Shown: in pieces, positions 43,988-53,397 of the stretch | Layout: the number at the start of each line of letters is the position of its first letter | How positions within the stretch are numbered: position 1 is the first letter of the stretch | Source: an uncultured Prevotellaceae bacterium | GTDB taxonomy: Bacteria; Bacteroidota; Bacteroidia; Bacteroidales; Bacteroidaceae | Reading direction: 5' to 3' | DNA length: 64,000 nt | NCBI GenBank assembly: GCA_902799765.1 | Contig: CADCBZ010000028.1 | Span: 1-64,000, forward strand | The notes under the pieces: generated by a model | Database searches by the model: none | Told to the model about the DNA's origin: nothing | The model's input: the letters and a program-made list of their open reading frames with translations, nothing else | Program-made: the position numbers and the translations under genes

Positions 43988-45052
43988 TTACATTCCCCTT
44001 AATATCCACTCTTTGAAAAATGGATCCTCCAATTCATAATGATCAGAATAGATCACATAGCCATCTTTCTGCAATCGTTTCAACGCACTATAGATGGTGC
44101 TTGTAGGATACTCTCCTGTCTGGAGAACACTTTTTGAAGCCAGACGCTGTAGAATCCATTTGTTTGTGCGGCTTAAGTTCATCCAAAGACGTTCATAGTC
44201 AAGTCCATGGATGATAACGATATTGTTGATGGCTTCCTTTATGGCATCTTCTTTTTCAGGTTGAAGAGTGCCTATATTCCATACATTAGATGCTAATTGT
44301 TGGGAGTAATATGGATGACAGTCTGTGTAATCCAAGATTCTGTCAGCTAACTCATCACATTTTTCTGCAAAGCAACCTTTTAAACGTTCAGAAAGATAAC
44401 GATGGAAGTCATTACGTGGTAACTTACCAAGTCTTATCAATTGTCCAAAATGATAAAAAGGAGATTTCTTTCGCTCAAATATCTCTGTCATCATGCTTTC
44501 CTGACTTCCTAACAAGATATAATTGATGTTTTTTTGTTCCTGCATAATGGATCGTAGCTTCTTATCCAAGCGAGGGGCAAGATCAATAATTTCCTGAAAT
44601 TCGTCCAACACTACAATTATTCTTTCCTGTTCTGTATGTGCGTTTTCTATTAGTGCCATCACATCTTCAAGGAGTATAGATGAATCTACCCCTGATTGGA
44701 AAGAGACATCTATTACACCAGTAAGAGGATTACTGGTTATAGTAGGTATAATACGGAAATGGGTTATCAAATGGCGTATCCGTTCTAATGGATGGACTTT
44801 GAAAAACTCTCGTAACAACTTGGCAGACAGATCAGCTACTGATGTCACTTGCTGCAGATTAACCGTAATGCTTTTACGACCAATCTCTTTAACAGCCTTT
44901 GCAACAACGCTGCTTTTGCCAAATCGACGAGGACTGATAAGAATAAGATGGTTTGGACTATTCAAAAATTGACTGATAGATGCCACCTCTTCTATCCTAT
45001 CTGTGAAGTATTCTTCCTCCACAATTGTTCCGAATTTAAAGGGATTCTCCAT
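43988..45052 (-). CDS. AAA/archaeal-type ATPase with C-terminal winged helix
   Basis: A 354-aa STAND-like ATP-binding protein. Walker A is SPRRFGKSS (residues 40-48), Walker B is IIVVLDEFQEI, and sensor region LLGSQESMMTEIF follows. The C-terminal part (NKWILQRLASKSVLQTGEY, ALKRLQKDGYVIYSDHYEL) looks like a winged helix. The family is scattered in archaea and Bacteroidetes and has no settled function. The start at 45052 is set because the predicted -7 box is at 45100-45093; a longer frame to 45157 would start upstream of it and would translate the repeats as EKSRNEKSRN. Confidence 0.8.
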   Translation of the reverse strand: MENPFKFGTIVEEEYFTDRIEEVASISQFLNSPNHLILISPRRFGKSSVVAKAVKEIGRKSITVNLQQVTSVADLSAKLLREFFKVHPLERIRHLITHFRIIPTITSNPLTGVIDVSFQSGVDSSILLEDVMALIENAHTEQERIIVVLDEFQEIIDLAPRLDKKLRSIMQEQKNINYILLGSQESMMTEIFERKKSPFYHFGQLIRLGKLPRNDFHRYLSERLKGCFAEKCDELADRILDYTDCHPYYSQQLASNVWNIGTLQPEKEDAIKEAINNIVIIHGLDYERLWMNLSRTNKWILQRLASKSVLQTGEYPTSTIYSALKRLQKDGYVIYSDHYELEDPFFKEWILRGM

Positions 45053-45053
45053 A

Positions 45054-45083
45054 TTACGACTTTTTTCGTTACGACTTTTTTCG
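45054..45083. repeat. Two tandem 15-bp repeats in the leader of the ATPase gene
   Basis: TTACGACTTTTTTCG occurs at 45054-45068 and 45069-45083, between the predicted promoter and the ATG at 45052. A third copy lies upstream of the promoter at 45160-45174. Confidence 0.85.
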
Positions 45084-45092
45084 TAGTCGCTG

Positions 45093-45120
45093 CAAAGATA
45101 CGGATTATTTCTGAAACAAA
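45093..45120 (-). promoter_or_regulatory. Possible promoter of the ATPase gene
   Basis: On the minus strand TATCTTTG (45100-45093) fits the -7 form; TTTG (45120-45117) is 16 bases upstream, closer than usual, so only the -7 element is convincing. Confidence 0.35.
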
Positions 45121-45159
45121 AAAGAAAAAGGCAGAGAATTTTAGAAGTCCCTGCCATTA

Positions 45160-45174
45160 TTACGACTTTTTTCG
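45160..45174. repeat. Third copy of the 15-bp repeat
   Basis: TTACGACTTTTTTCG at 45160-45174 is identical to the tandem pair at 45054-45083 and lies between the end of the GH97 gene and the ATPase promoter. Confidence 0.8.
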
Positions 45175-45199
45175 TTGCGAAAATTTCCGCAATGGTTGG

Positions 45200-47065
45200 T
45201 TATTCTACTTCGTGCACGACGAAGACGAAGCCGCCGCGGGGTTGGCAGAGGACTTGCGTGGGGAAGCTTTCGATGTTAGTGATGGCCCAAGAGCCGTCAG
45301 GGGTATCGGCAAAGAACTGAATCTTGTCGGCAGACTTGATAAAGCTGAGGTCGAGCGAGAACGTCTGAGCCTCATCGAGGCCGTTGATGCCTGCCACATA
45401 CCACGAATGGCCAAAGCGACGGGCAAGGACAGCACCCTTACCAGGATAGCCAGCGACGAAGCGCGTCTCATCCCATACATTCGGCAACTCCGTGAAGAAA
45501 TCCTGTACGGCCTGAGGTTGTGCGAGATAGCTCTCAGGCTTGTCGGCCAGATGCTGCAGACCACTCTCGTAGAGAACAGTCAGCGCCAACTCATGGGCCA
45601 ACGAGGTGATATGCGGATGTTGCGAGTCGCTGAAGGCACAAGGGGTATAGTCCATCGGACCAACGACATTACGGGTGAAAGGCAACGTGGCGTTATGGCT
45701 GGCAGCCTGATTCGTAAAGGTAGGTACGTTGTTATACCACTCAGCCCCATAGACGCCCTCTGTGGAAAGGAGGTTTGGATAGGTGCGCTGCCATCCGCGA
45801 GGAATCGGAGCCCCATGGAAGTTCACCAGCAGATGATGACGGGCCGCACATTCCAATAGGTCGATGCAATAGTCCATATTCATCTGGTTGTCGCCAGAAA
45901 AGAAATCGATCTTCACACCAGCCACACCTATCTTCTCGCACCAAGCAAACTCGCGTTCACGATCCTCAGGTTTGTTCAGACGGAACTTAGGACCGGGCGC
46001 ACCATCGATCCAACCTACGGAAGAGTTGTACCAGATCAATGGCTTCACACCTTGGGTAGTGGCGTAGGCTACAGCCTCCTCGATGGTTTTGCCATCCTTG
46101 ACTTTCCCTTCGGCCGTCGACCTTTGGTTCATCTCATCCCATTCGGCATCGATCAGCACATAGGGCAGCTTCAAGGTGACAGCCATATCCACGTACTTCT
46201 TGATGATCTCAAAATCGTTGGAGCCATGATTATAGGCCCAGTAGATCCAAGATACCACACCAGGATGAATCCAACTGGTATCGAGCAGCTTGTTGGGAGC
46301 GCTGACATCAGTAATCAGCGTGGATTCCACTACGTCAGCCAAACTGCCGATGATGGCTACACGCCAAGGACTGCGCCAGAGACCACTCACACGCAACTCA
46401 TTCTTATCAGGCACCACACGGAAACGCTCTCCCTCGTTGTAAAGACAGGAAGCACTCTGACGACGCTCGATATTGGCTTCGGAGAGCAGCACAAAGACAT
46501 GATCGGCAGGCGAGAGCAGCGCAGGATAGCCCCAACGGTTGTTAAAACCCTCAGCCGATTTGAAGATACCACTAAAACTGGGAACTGGTTCCACCTTACA
46601 AGTGGTGGTCAAAGGGAAGAAACCTTCATAAGCCTCCGACCACTGTTGCATCCAGCGCTTCGTTCCCTCAGGAATGAGATAAGTAGTCTGCTCCTTGGGC
46701 AACATCTGATTCCGCAGGCCCGACAACACATAACGGAAGGCGACGCCATCATTATAGAGCCTTAGCACCAAGCGCAGATTCTCGCCTAAATCCGCCTCAT
46801 ACTCACGCGCCTGATTCGCGCAGTGCAGACGTTTGCCTGAGAGCATCCGATAATCATCTGTCACATCGCCTTTATAGGTGAGTTCCACTTTCTTGGATTG
46901 TCCCTCATAGCCTATGACAGGAATTGCCAAGACTGGCTGTTGCTGATAAAGGACGCTAAGTCCGTTGCCCTCAGACTTCACAGAGATTTTTCCATTAGGT
47001 GACTGTTGTGCTGCTGCAGACAGCGTCAGACAGCATCCAAAGACGAAACACAGTATTCTTTTCAT
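45200..47065 (-). CDS. Glycoside hydrolase family 97, probable retaining alpha-galactosidase type
   Basis: A 621-aa secreted GH97 enzyme with signal peptide (about 1-19, ending SAAAQQ). N-terminal super-sandwich, then the barrel with WIHPGVVSWIYWAYNHGS, LPYVLIDAEWDEM, GVAGVKIDFFSGDNQ and LLSTEGVYGAEWYN. Asp387 in KIDFF occupies the place of the nucleophile in retaining GH97 alpha-galactosidases; the inverting SusB-type alpha-glucosidases use a different Glu pair. It lies 12 bp after the FucP-like permease gene in a sugar operon, so it may release galactose or a related sugar for that operon. Substrate assignment is inference. Confidence 0.85.
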   Translation of the reverse strand: MKRILCFVFGCCLTLSAAAQQSPNGKISVKSEGNGLSVLYQQQPVLAIPVIGYEGQSKKVELTYKGDVTDDYRMLSGKRLHCANQAREYEADLGENLRLVLRLYNDGVAFRYVLSGLRNQMLPKEQTTYLIPEGTKRWMQQWSEAYEGFFPLTTTCKVEPVPSFSGIFKSAEGFNNRWGYPALLSPADHVFVLLSEANIERRQSASCLYNEGERFRVVPDKNELRVSGLWRSPWRVAIIGSLADVVESTLITDVSAPNKLLDTSWIHPGVVSWIYWAYNHGSNDFEIIKKYVDMAVTLKLPYVLIDAEWDEMNQRSTAEGKVKDGKTIEEAVAYATTQGVKPLIWYNSSVGWIDGAPGPKFRLNKPEDREREFAWCEKIGVAGVKIDFFSGDNQMNMDYCIDLLECAARHHLLVNFHGAPIPRGWQRTYPNLLSTEGVYGAEWYNNVPTFTNQAASHNATLPFTRNVVGPMDYTPCAFSDSQHPHITSLAHELALTVLYESGLQHLADKPESYLAQPQAVQDFFTELPNVWDETRFVAGYPGKGAVLARRFGHSWYVAGINGLDEAQTFSLDLSFIKSADKIQFFADTPDGSWAITNIESFPTQVLCQPRGGFVFVVHEVE

Positions 47066-47077
47066 ATCCGAAACGAT

Positions 47078-48361
47078 TTATAAATGACGAACCACGTGGG
47101 TGCGATAACCATAGACCGTCACCACGAGGAAACAGATGAAAGGCAGAATGAAGGAGGCGTTGGTGGCAGGGAAGGAGCCAAAGACTGTACCCTTGTCGAT
47201 GATCATTGCCTGCAATGGTGGCAGTACCGATCCACCTAAGATGGCCATGATCAGACCAGCAGCACCAAACTTCGCATCATCACCCATACCATCGAGGGCA
47301 ATGCCATAGATGGTGGGGAACATCAGCGACATACAACCACTGACACATACCAGCGAATAGAGACCCAAGCGATTCTGGAACACGATAACACCCAAAGTGA
47401 AGATCATCGCCAACACACCAAAGACAGCCAACAGCATAGCGGGCTTCACATAGCGCATCAGGAAGGTGGCAATGAAGCGCGAGCAGATGAAGAACACCAT
47501 CGCATAGATATTAAACTGCTGCGACAGCACCTCAGCATCTTGTTCTCCCATACCCTCTGCCATAAATATACGGGTGCCATACTGGATAATGAAGGTCCAG
47601 CACATGATCTGAGCACCTACATAGAAGAACTGGGCGATGACACCTTCGCTATAATACCTTAGTTTGAAGATGCGACGGATTGTCACCAAGAAGTGAATAT
47701 CGTGGTTCTTATCACCATTCTTCGGCATATTCGTGAACAGGATGATGAAGAACATCAGTACGATGACAGCACCAATGGCGAGATAAGGCGAGATAAGCAC
47801 ATCGAGATCGGCATTCTTCAACGTCTCAAACTCTGCATCGCTCAACAGGGCGCGCTCATCACTACTCATCGGATTAAGTTTGGCCTGAATGAAGTTCATA
47901 GCCACAAACATACCAATGATAGAGCCACAAGGATTGAAACACTGTGCCAGATTGAGTCTTCGCGTAGCCGTCTCCTCTGGTCCCATCGACAGGATATAAG
48001 GGTTACAAGAGGTCTCCAAGAACGACAGACCACAGGTCATGATGAAATAGGCGATCAGGAAACAGCCATAGAGACCGATGCTCTTGGAGGGGAAGAAGAG
48101 CAGCGCACCTGTCGCATAGAGGCCAAGTCCCATCAGCACACCAACCTTATAGCTGTATTTGCGGATGAAGATGGCTGCAGGGAAGGCCATACAGAAGTAG
48201 CCTCCATAGAAGGCCACCTGAACCAATGAGCCATCCGTGACGCTCATACGAAAGATTTTTGAGAACGCCTTCACCATCGGGTTGGTGATGTCGTTGGCAA
48301 AGCCCCAGAGGGCGAAGCAGAACGTCACGAGGATAAAGGGTATCAGATAGGTCTTTTTCAT
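47078..48361 (-). CDS. MFS sugar permease, L-fucose:H+ symporter (FucP) family
   Basis: A 427-aa 12-segment inner-membrane transporter. The N-terminal FALWGFANDITNPMV (Asp in the position of the proton-linked residue) and FLETSCNPYILSMGPEE (Glu in the substrate path), followed by ATRRLNLAQCFNPCGSIIG, are FucP-family signatures. Likely substrates are L-fucose, L-galactose or a close sugar. The start overlaps the end of the dehydrogenase gene by 4 bp, and GH97 follows 12 bp after. Confidence 0.88.
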   Translation of the reverse strand: MKKTYLIPFILVTFCFALWGFANDITNPMVKAFSKIFRMSVTDGSLVQVAFYGGYFCMAFPAAIFIRKYSYKVGVLMGLGLYATGALLFFPSKSIGLYGCFLIAYFIMTCGLSFLETSCNPYILSMGPEETATRRLNLAQCFNPCGSIIGMFVAMNFIQAKLNPMSSDERALLSDAEFETLKNADLDVLISPYLAIGAVIVLMFFIILFTNMPKNGDKNHDIHFLVTIRRIFKLRYYSEGVIAQFFYVGAQIMCWTFIIQYGTRIFMAEGMGEQDAEVLSQQFNIYAMVFFICSRFIATFLMRYVKPAMLLAVFGVLAMIFTLGVIVFQNRLGLYSLVCVSGCMSLMFPTIYGIALDGMGDDAKFGAAGLIMAILGGSVLPPLQAMIIDKGTVFGSFPATNASFILPFICFLVVTVYGYRTHVVRHL

Positions 48362-49377
48362 TGGAAACGCACTAAGATTCTGAAAGTCTTACCAGGATTG
48401 TCGGCCCACTGCTGCATAGCCTCAGGCGCTTCTTCAGGAGATACCTCTTTCGAGATGAGACGATCGACAGGACAAGTGCCGCGTTCCAGATAATGGATGA
48501 CAGCACGGAAATCGCTGGGCTGGGCATTGCGCGAACCTCGGATGTCGAGTTCTTTCTGCACGAAGAACTTCGTCTGGAACGATACCTCGGTCTTGGCATA
48601 GCCGATACAGATGACACGACCTGTAAAGGCCACCTCATCGACAGCCATCTGATAAGTCTGTGTGCTGCCTACGGCCTCAATCACCACATCAGGACCAAAG
48701 CCGGAGGTCATCTCCAACAGACGGGCATGCACATCTTCCGTCTTGGTGTTGATAGTATAACTGGCACCCATCTGTTTGGCAAGTTCGAGTTTCTCATCAT
48801 CGATATCAGCAGCCACCACCGTTGCACCACGCTGGGCAGAACGGACGACAGCACCCATACCCACCATACCACAGCCAATCACCAGCACCACATCAATATC
48901 TGTGACCTGGGCACGACTGACCGCATGGAAGCCTACACTCATCGGCTCAATCAGCGCACAGGTACGGGGCGTTAACAGTCCTGCAGGGATCACTTTCTCC
49001 CAAGGCAGTACGATATACTCTCGCATGGCGCCATTACGCTGTACGCCTAAAGTCTCATTATGCTGACAGGCATTGACACGCGAGTTACGACAAGAGGCGC
49101 ATTTGCCGCAGTTGGTATAGGGATTGCAGGTAACCGTCATACCAGGCTTTAAGCCTTCAGGTACATTGGCACCCACTTTCTCAATCACTGCACCAATCTC
49201 ATGGCCTGGGATTACAGGCATCTTTACCATGGGGTTCTTGCCCAGATAAGTGCTGAGGTCAGAACCACAGAAACCGACATACTCAAGACGCAGAAGTACC
49301 TCGTCGGCATGTAACTCCTGTTCTGGAACACTCACGATTTGCATCTGACGCAAACCTGAAATCTGTATAGCTTTCAT
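48358..49377 (-). CDS. Zinc-dependent alcohol/polyol dehydrogenase family protein
   Basis: A 339-aa medium-chain dehydrogenase. Catalytic-zinc residues are in GFCGSDLSTYLG and PGHEIGAVIEKVG; structural-zinc cysteines are in NCGKCASCRNSRVNAC; the NAD-binding motif is VLVIGCGMVGMGAV. Family members oxidise sugar alcohols, threonine or sugar acids. In this operon it could oxidise a downstream product of L-fucose or L-galactose breakdown, such as a fuconate-derived intermediate, but the substrate is not readable from sequence. It starts 15 bp after the amidohydrolase gene. Confidence 0.85.
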   Translation of the reverse strand: MKAIQISGLRQMQIVSVPEQELHADEVLLRLEYVGFCGSDLSTYLGKNPMVKMPVIPGHEIGAVIEKVGANVPEGLKPGMTVTCNPYTNCGKCASCRNSRVNACQHNETLGVQRNGAMREYIVLPWEKVIPAGLLTPRTCALIEPMSVGFHAVSRAQVTDIDVVLVIGCGMVGMGAVVRSAQRGATVVAADIDDEKLELAKQMGASYTINTKTEDVHARLLEMTSGFGPDVVIEAVGSTQTYQMAVDEVAFTGRVICIGYAKTEVSFQTKFFVQKELDIRGSRNAQPSDFRAVIHYLERGTCPVDRLISKEVSPEEAPEAMQQWADNPGKTFRILVRFQ

Positions 49378-49392
49378 CTTATATTGAACTTT

Positions 49393-50304
49393 TTACTCAC
49401 TCATATTCTTAATATACGGCAATTCAGGCAACTCGCCGAAGCCGAAAAAACGCTGGGCATTCTCACCTAAGAAAAGACGCTTCTCTGTTGCTGTCAGCTC
49501 ATTGGATTTCTCCACGAAGCCGTAAGACATCTTATAAGTGATGGCAGTGATGGTGCGCGGATAATCGCTACCCCACATCAGTTTCTCCATACCAACCTCA
49601 TCAGCTGCCTGTTTGATGGCGCGGATAGCTGATGGGAAGGGATAGAACTCATCATTGAAGAGCCAGGTGATACCTCCGCTTTCCACAAACACATGCTCAT
49701 GACGAGCCAGTCGGATCTGACTCATCCATCCCTCGCGTGTCACCATACCGAAATGACCAATAGCCACCTTTAGCTTTGGACACTCCTGGATGATCTCTTC
49801 CAGCTGTCCTACCTGGGCATCGCCGTCCTTCAGTTCGATACCTAAGATGATACCTTGTTCCTCCATCAGGTGCATCATCTGCATCATTTCATCGTTCAGG
49901 AACTGCTGAGGCAATCGGGCTGCTGGCACTTTGATGCCTTTAAAGCTTTTCATCAGGCCCTTGGCATGAGCCAGAAAACCTGGTTCACGATAGTCAGCCA
50001 TACCAAAGGTAAAGAACCTGTTGGGATAACAACGTTCTACCTGCATCAGATAACTGTTCTGCAGTCCGTCGATAAACTCCTGTGTCACCACAGCTGCAGC
50101 TACCTGCGCATAATCCATATTCGAGAGGAAGCGCTCAGCGGTGTTCTGACCATCTGTCATAAAAGGTGGCAACATCTGTCGCTCCTCACCAAAGAACAGG
50201 CTGCGACTTCGGTTTGGTTCCAACTGGCAGATCGGCTGTCCGTCAACCAACGTATCCTGGTTCAGCCACAGATGGCTATGGGCATCGATTATGAGTTTTT
50301 CCAT
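49393..50304 (-). CDS. Amidohydrolase-2 family protein, likely sugar lactonase
   Basis: A 303-aa metal-dependent hydrolase. Metal-site motifs are IIDAHSHLW near the N-terminus, KVAIGHFG in the middle and LMWGSDYPRTI near the end. L-fuconolactonase-type enzymes belong to this family. Position between an aldo/keto reductase (16-bp overlap) and a zinc dehydrogenase fits the second step, opening of the lactone made by the reductase. Other family activities (decarboxylase) are possible. Confidence 0.8.
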   Translation of the reverse strand: MEKLIIDAHSHLWLNQDTLVDGQPICQLEPNRSRSLFFGEERQMLPPFMTDGQNTAERFLSNMDYAQVAAAVVTQEFIDGLQNSYLMQVERCYPNRFFTFGMADYREPGFLAHAKGLMKSFKGIKVPAARLPQQFLNDEMMQMMHLMEEQGIILGIELKDGDAQVGQLEEIIQECPKLKVAIGHFGMVTREGWMSQIRLARHEHVFVESGGITWLFNDEFYPFPSAIRAIKQAADEVGMEKLMWGSDYPRTITAITYKMSYGFVEKSNELTATEKRLFLGENAQRFFGFGELPELPYIKNMSE

Positions 50305-51239
50305 CTTACAAACATCTGATCACCAATGATGGCCTGTACCTCCTTGACGAGCTGCTCATCGATTGGTTCATTTACATAGTTGATATTCTTCATGACATTC
50401 TGCGGATTTGCGCTACTGAACAAGGTTGAGGCAATACGCGGATTCAGACTGGTAGAGAACTGAATGGCGAGTTTATCTATCGGATACCCCTTCTCCTGAC
50501 AATAAGCAGCAGCCTTGGCACAGGCTTCTTTTAACGCCTCAGAGGCAGGATGCCAGTCTGGGGCACCACGCTGAGACAACAATCCCATAGAGAATGGAGA
50601 GGCATTGATCACGCCAATACCATGCTGCTCAAAAAAGTCGAGATAATCAGTGAGTAGCGTATCATTCAACGAGTAATGGCAGAAGTTCAGGATGCTCTCC
50701 ACTACCCCACTCTCTGAATGTTCGATGATCCACTTCAGATTCTCTGGCTGAAGGTCGGTGATGCCCACATGCTTCACAACACCCTTCTTTCTCAGTTCTA
50801 CCAAAGCTGGCAGCGTCTCATCTACCACCTTCTGTAGTCCACCAGGAAAGGCAGCCTGAAACTCTACATCATGCACATTGATCAGGTCGATATAATCGAC
50901 ATTCAGGCGCTCCATACTCTCATAGACACTCTCTGTGGCACGCTGGGCAGAATAATCCCAGGTGTTCACGCCATCCTTACCATAGCGTCCGACTTTGGTT
51001 GAAAGGTAATATTTCTCACGTGGGATATCCTTCAGCGCCTTACCTAATACAATCTCTGCTTTCAGATGACCATAGTAGGGAGAGACATCTATCAGGTTGA
51101 TACCATGCTCAACGGCAGTGTGAACAGCCTGGATACCTTCTTCCTCGCGGATGTTGTGAAACACACCACCCAACGACGAGGCTCCAAAGCCAAGATTCGA
51201 CACTTTCATTCCAGTATTTCCTAACTCGTTATATACCAT
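50289..51239 (-). CDS. Aldo/keto reductase, L-fucose/L-galactose dehydrogenase-like
   Basis: A 316-aa aldo/keto reductase. The tetrad is visible as Asp and Tyr in LIDVSPYYGH, Lys in LSTKVGRYG and His in LINVHDVEF. It resembles the L-galactose/L-fucose dehydrogenase subgroup, which oxidises the sugar to the lactone with NAD(P). It is the first gene of the sugar operon and overlaps the lactonase-like gene by 16 bp. On the minus strand TAACTTTG (51276-51269) is a likely -7 box 30 bases before the ATG; no good -33 is seen, so activation by a regulator is possible. Confidence 0.82.
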   Translation of the reverse strand: MVYNELGNTGMKVSNLGFGASSLGGVFHNIREEEGIQAVHTAVEHGINLIDVSPYYGHLKAEIVLGKALKDIPREKYYLSTKVGRYGKDGVNTWDYSAQRATESVYESMERLNVDYIDLINVHDVEFQAAFPGGLQKVVDETLPALVELRKKGVVKHVGITDLQPENLKWIIEHSESGVVESILNFCHYSLNDTLLTDYLDFFEQHGIGVINASPFSMGLLSQRGAPDWHPASEALKEACAKAAAYCQEKGYPIDKLAIQFSTSLNPRIASTLFSSANPQNVMKNINYVNEPIDEQLVKEVQAIIGDQMFVRWKNS

Positions 51240-51339
51240 TGTAATGAATAGTTTTATGGTTTACGGCGCAAAGTTACGAAAAAGAAGTGAAAAGTAATAA
51301 GTGATCAATGAAAAGTTGCTTGATATTCATATTTTTTTG

Positions 51340-51347
51340 TATCTTTG
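51340..51347 (+). promoter_or_regulatory. -7 box of the rightward aldo/keto reductase gene
   Basis: TATCTTTG (51340-51347) fits TAnnTTTG, with GTTG at 51315-51318 as a weak -33 partner 21 bases upstream. It excludes a TTG start at 51345 and supports the ATG at 51375. Confidence 0.4.
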
Positions 51348-51374
51348 CAGCGTCCAACTAAAAACAATGACCCT

Positions 51375-52346
51375 ATGAAGGAATTATATTTTGCGGATCA
51401 AAACCGTTACAACAATGGAATGGAATATGAGCGTTGTGGACGCTCTGGCGTGTTGTTACCAAAAGTAAGTCTTGGCTTTTGGCATAACTTTGGAAGTGTC
51501 GATCCCTATGAACGCAGTCGTGAGATCACCCATTTTGCTTTTGATCATGGAATCACCCATTTCGATTTAGCCAACAACTACGGACCTGTATATGGTTCAG
51601 CTGAAGAGACGATGGGTCGACTGATGGATGAAGATTTCCGTCCTTATCGTGATGAACTATTTATCTCTTCAAAGGCTGGCTACGATATGTGGCCTGGACC
51701 TTATGGAAACTGGGGAAGCAGGAAATACCTGATGGCCTCATTGGATCAGAGTCTGAAACGCATGAAGATCGATTATGTGGATCTGTTCTATAGTCATCGT
51801 TATGATCCAGATACACCTTTAGAGGAAACACTACAGGCTTTGGTTGATATCGTACGTCAGGGTAAGGCACTCTATGTAGGTATCTCTAACTGGCCATTGG
51901 AACCCTTAAAGTTCGGTTATGAATATCTGAAAGCCCACGATGTACCCCTGCTCATCTATCAAGGTCGCCTGAACATGTTGGATCGTGCACCTCAGGAGAC
52001 AGGCATTACAGACTTCTGCGCAGAAAAAGGTATCGGCTTTATCGCCTTCTCACCATTGGCACAGGGATTATTGACAGACCGTTATCTGAAAGGTATTCCT
52101 GAAGATAGTCGTATGGCAAAGGAAAAGTTCCTGAAGAGTTCAATGCTGACACCAGAACTCTTAGAGAAACTGAAGCATTATAATCAGATAGCTGCGGATC
52201 GTGGTGAGACATTAGCGGAAATGTCATTGGCTTGGATTCTACATCAAAAAGCTGTTACTTCTGTACTCGTAGGAGCCAGCAGTACGTCACAGTTGGAGAA
52301 GAACCTGAAATGTGTCAAAGCAGCTCCGTTTGACGAAGCCTTGTAA
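51375..52346 (+). CDS. Aldo/keto reductase, L-glyceraldehyde 3-phosphate reductase (YghZ) type
   Basis: A 323-aa aldo/keto reductase. Catalytic residues are in HFDLANNYG (Asp, Tyr), ISSKAGYDMWPGPYG (Lys; the WPGPYG motif marks the YghZ subgroup) and LFYSHRYDPDTP (His). YghZ-type enzymes detoxify L-glyceraldehyde 3-phosphate and methylglyoxal. The ATG at 51375 is chosen because the -7 box lies at 51340-51347. It is divergent from the fucose-type operon and ends directly against the stop of the aminotransferase gene. Confidence 0.87.
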   Translation: MKELYFADQNRYNNGMEYERCGRSGVLLPKVSLGFWHNFGSVDPYERSREITHFAFDHGITHFDLANNYGPVYGSAEETMGRLMDEDFRPYRDELFISSKAGYDMWPGPYGNWGSRKYLMASLDQSLKRMKIDYVDLFYSHRYDPDTPLEETLQALVDIVRQGKALYVGISNWPLEPLKFGYEYLKAHDVPLLIYQGRLNMLDRAPQETGITDFCAEKGIGFIAFSPLAQGLLTDRYLKGIPEDSRMAKEKFLKSSMLTPELLEKLKHYNQIAADRGETLAEMSLAWILHQKAVTSVLVGASSTSQLEKNLKCVKAAPFDEAL

Positions 52347-53378
52347 TCAAGGATTATTCTCTTTCCACTTCTTAAACTCACGGATGGCAGCCAACAACTG
52401 GTTGTCATCTTCTTCTGTACGAGCCACGATGCGGAAATAATGGTTGTCAAGGCCTCTGAAATCAGCAGCATCGCGAATCAGAATACCATGATTTTCAATA
52501 AGCCAATGTTTCAATTCCAGCGAATCGGCAAAGTCAATGAATGCCAACATGAAATTCGTGTCTGTCTTCAAGACTTTGATACCTTCGATGGTAGCCAACT
52601 CACTGCGCAAACGTTGTGCTTCATCGAGATAACCCTTTAAATCAGGAATCATCTGGGAATTATTGCTAACCAGATATTTTCCTGCTTCTATCGCCATCGC
52701 ATTCACTGTCCAAGGCTGACGGATCTGGCGCAGACGGTCTATAATGATCGGAGAACTAAAGATATAACCTAACCTCAAACCTGGAATACAAAATTTCTTG
52801 GAAAGGGAACCTATCAGCATCATGTTGAAACAGTCCACCATCTCTCGAGGCTGTAGCATCGGACGCAGGGTATAATCAGCAAACGACTGGTCAATGACAT
52901 AAAGATAACGTGGATTCTGACGGATGATACGATTCACCAAAGGCTTCACCAATACATTACCAGTAGGATTATTAGGATTACAGATCCAATAGATTCTGTC
53001 TTCAGGCATCACCTCCAACTGATCTTTCCGATCGTATGAGATGAGATGATCGAATGTCTTACAAGCAGCTTCATAAGCATTAAAGGTGGGTTGCGGAATG
53101 ATGGAAGCCCAATTCCTATAAAGCTGTGCGATCAGATAGATGGCCTCATTGGCACCACTGGTCACCAACACCGTATTTTCTGGTACACCTAAGTGTTCAG
53201 CCAGCATTTTCTCTAAAGACAATGGTTCTGCTTCAGGATAATGACTGACCACCTCGAAGTGTTGCATCAGGTGTTCCTTCAATCCTGAGAGATCAGCCCA
53301 AGCATATACGTTGGAACTGAAATTCAGCTTCAATTGATCGCCGTAGCGAAAAGTGTCATCACCATGTCCGTATATCAT
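52347..53378 (-). CDS. CobD-like PLP-dependent aminotransferase (threonine-phosphate decarboxylase-like)
   Basis: A 343-aa fold-type I PLP enzyme. The N-terminal MIYGHGDDTFRYG resembles CobD-type L-threonine-O-3-phosphate decarboxylases. NPNNPTGN and the Schiff-base lysine Lys194 in GSLSKKFCIPGLRLGY are present. CobD provides the aminopropanol linker of cobalamin; histidinol-phosphate aminotransferase is the main alternative in this fold. It lies 19 bp after an ABC ATPase of the BtuD/FecE type, a pairing that favours a cobalamin role. Confidence 0.75.
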   Translation of the reverse strand: MIYGHGDDTFRYGDQLKLNFSSNVYAWADLSGLKEHLMQHFEVVSHYPEAEPLSLEKMLAEHLGVPENTVLVTSGANEAIYLIAQLYRNWASIIPQPTFNAYEAACKTFDHLISYDRKDQLEVMPEDRIYWICNPNNPTGNVLVKPLVNRIIRQNPRYLYVIDQSFADYTLRPMLQPREMVDCFNMMLIGSLSKKFCIPGLRLGYIFSSPIIIDRLRQIRQPWTVNAMAIEAGKYLVSNNSQMIPDLKGYLDEAQRLRSELATIEGIKVLKTDTNFMLAFIDFADSLELKHWLIENHGILIRDAADFRGLDNHYFRIVARTEEDDNQLLAAIREFKKWKENNP

Positions 53379-53397
53379 GGTCTTCTGTCTTTAGTTA

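Noticed and set aside
46052..46765. 237-codon open frame on the plus strand
   Set aside because: Antisense of the GH97 gene.
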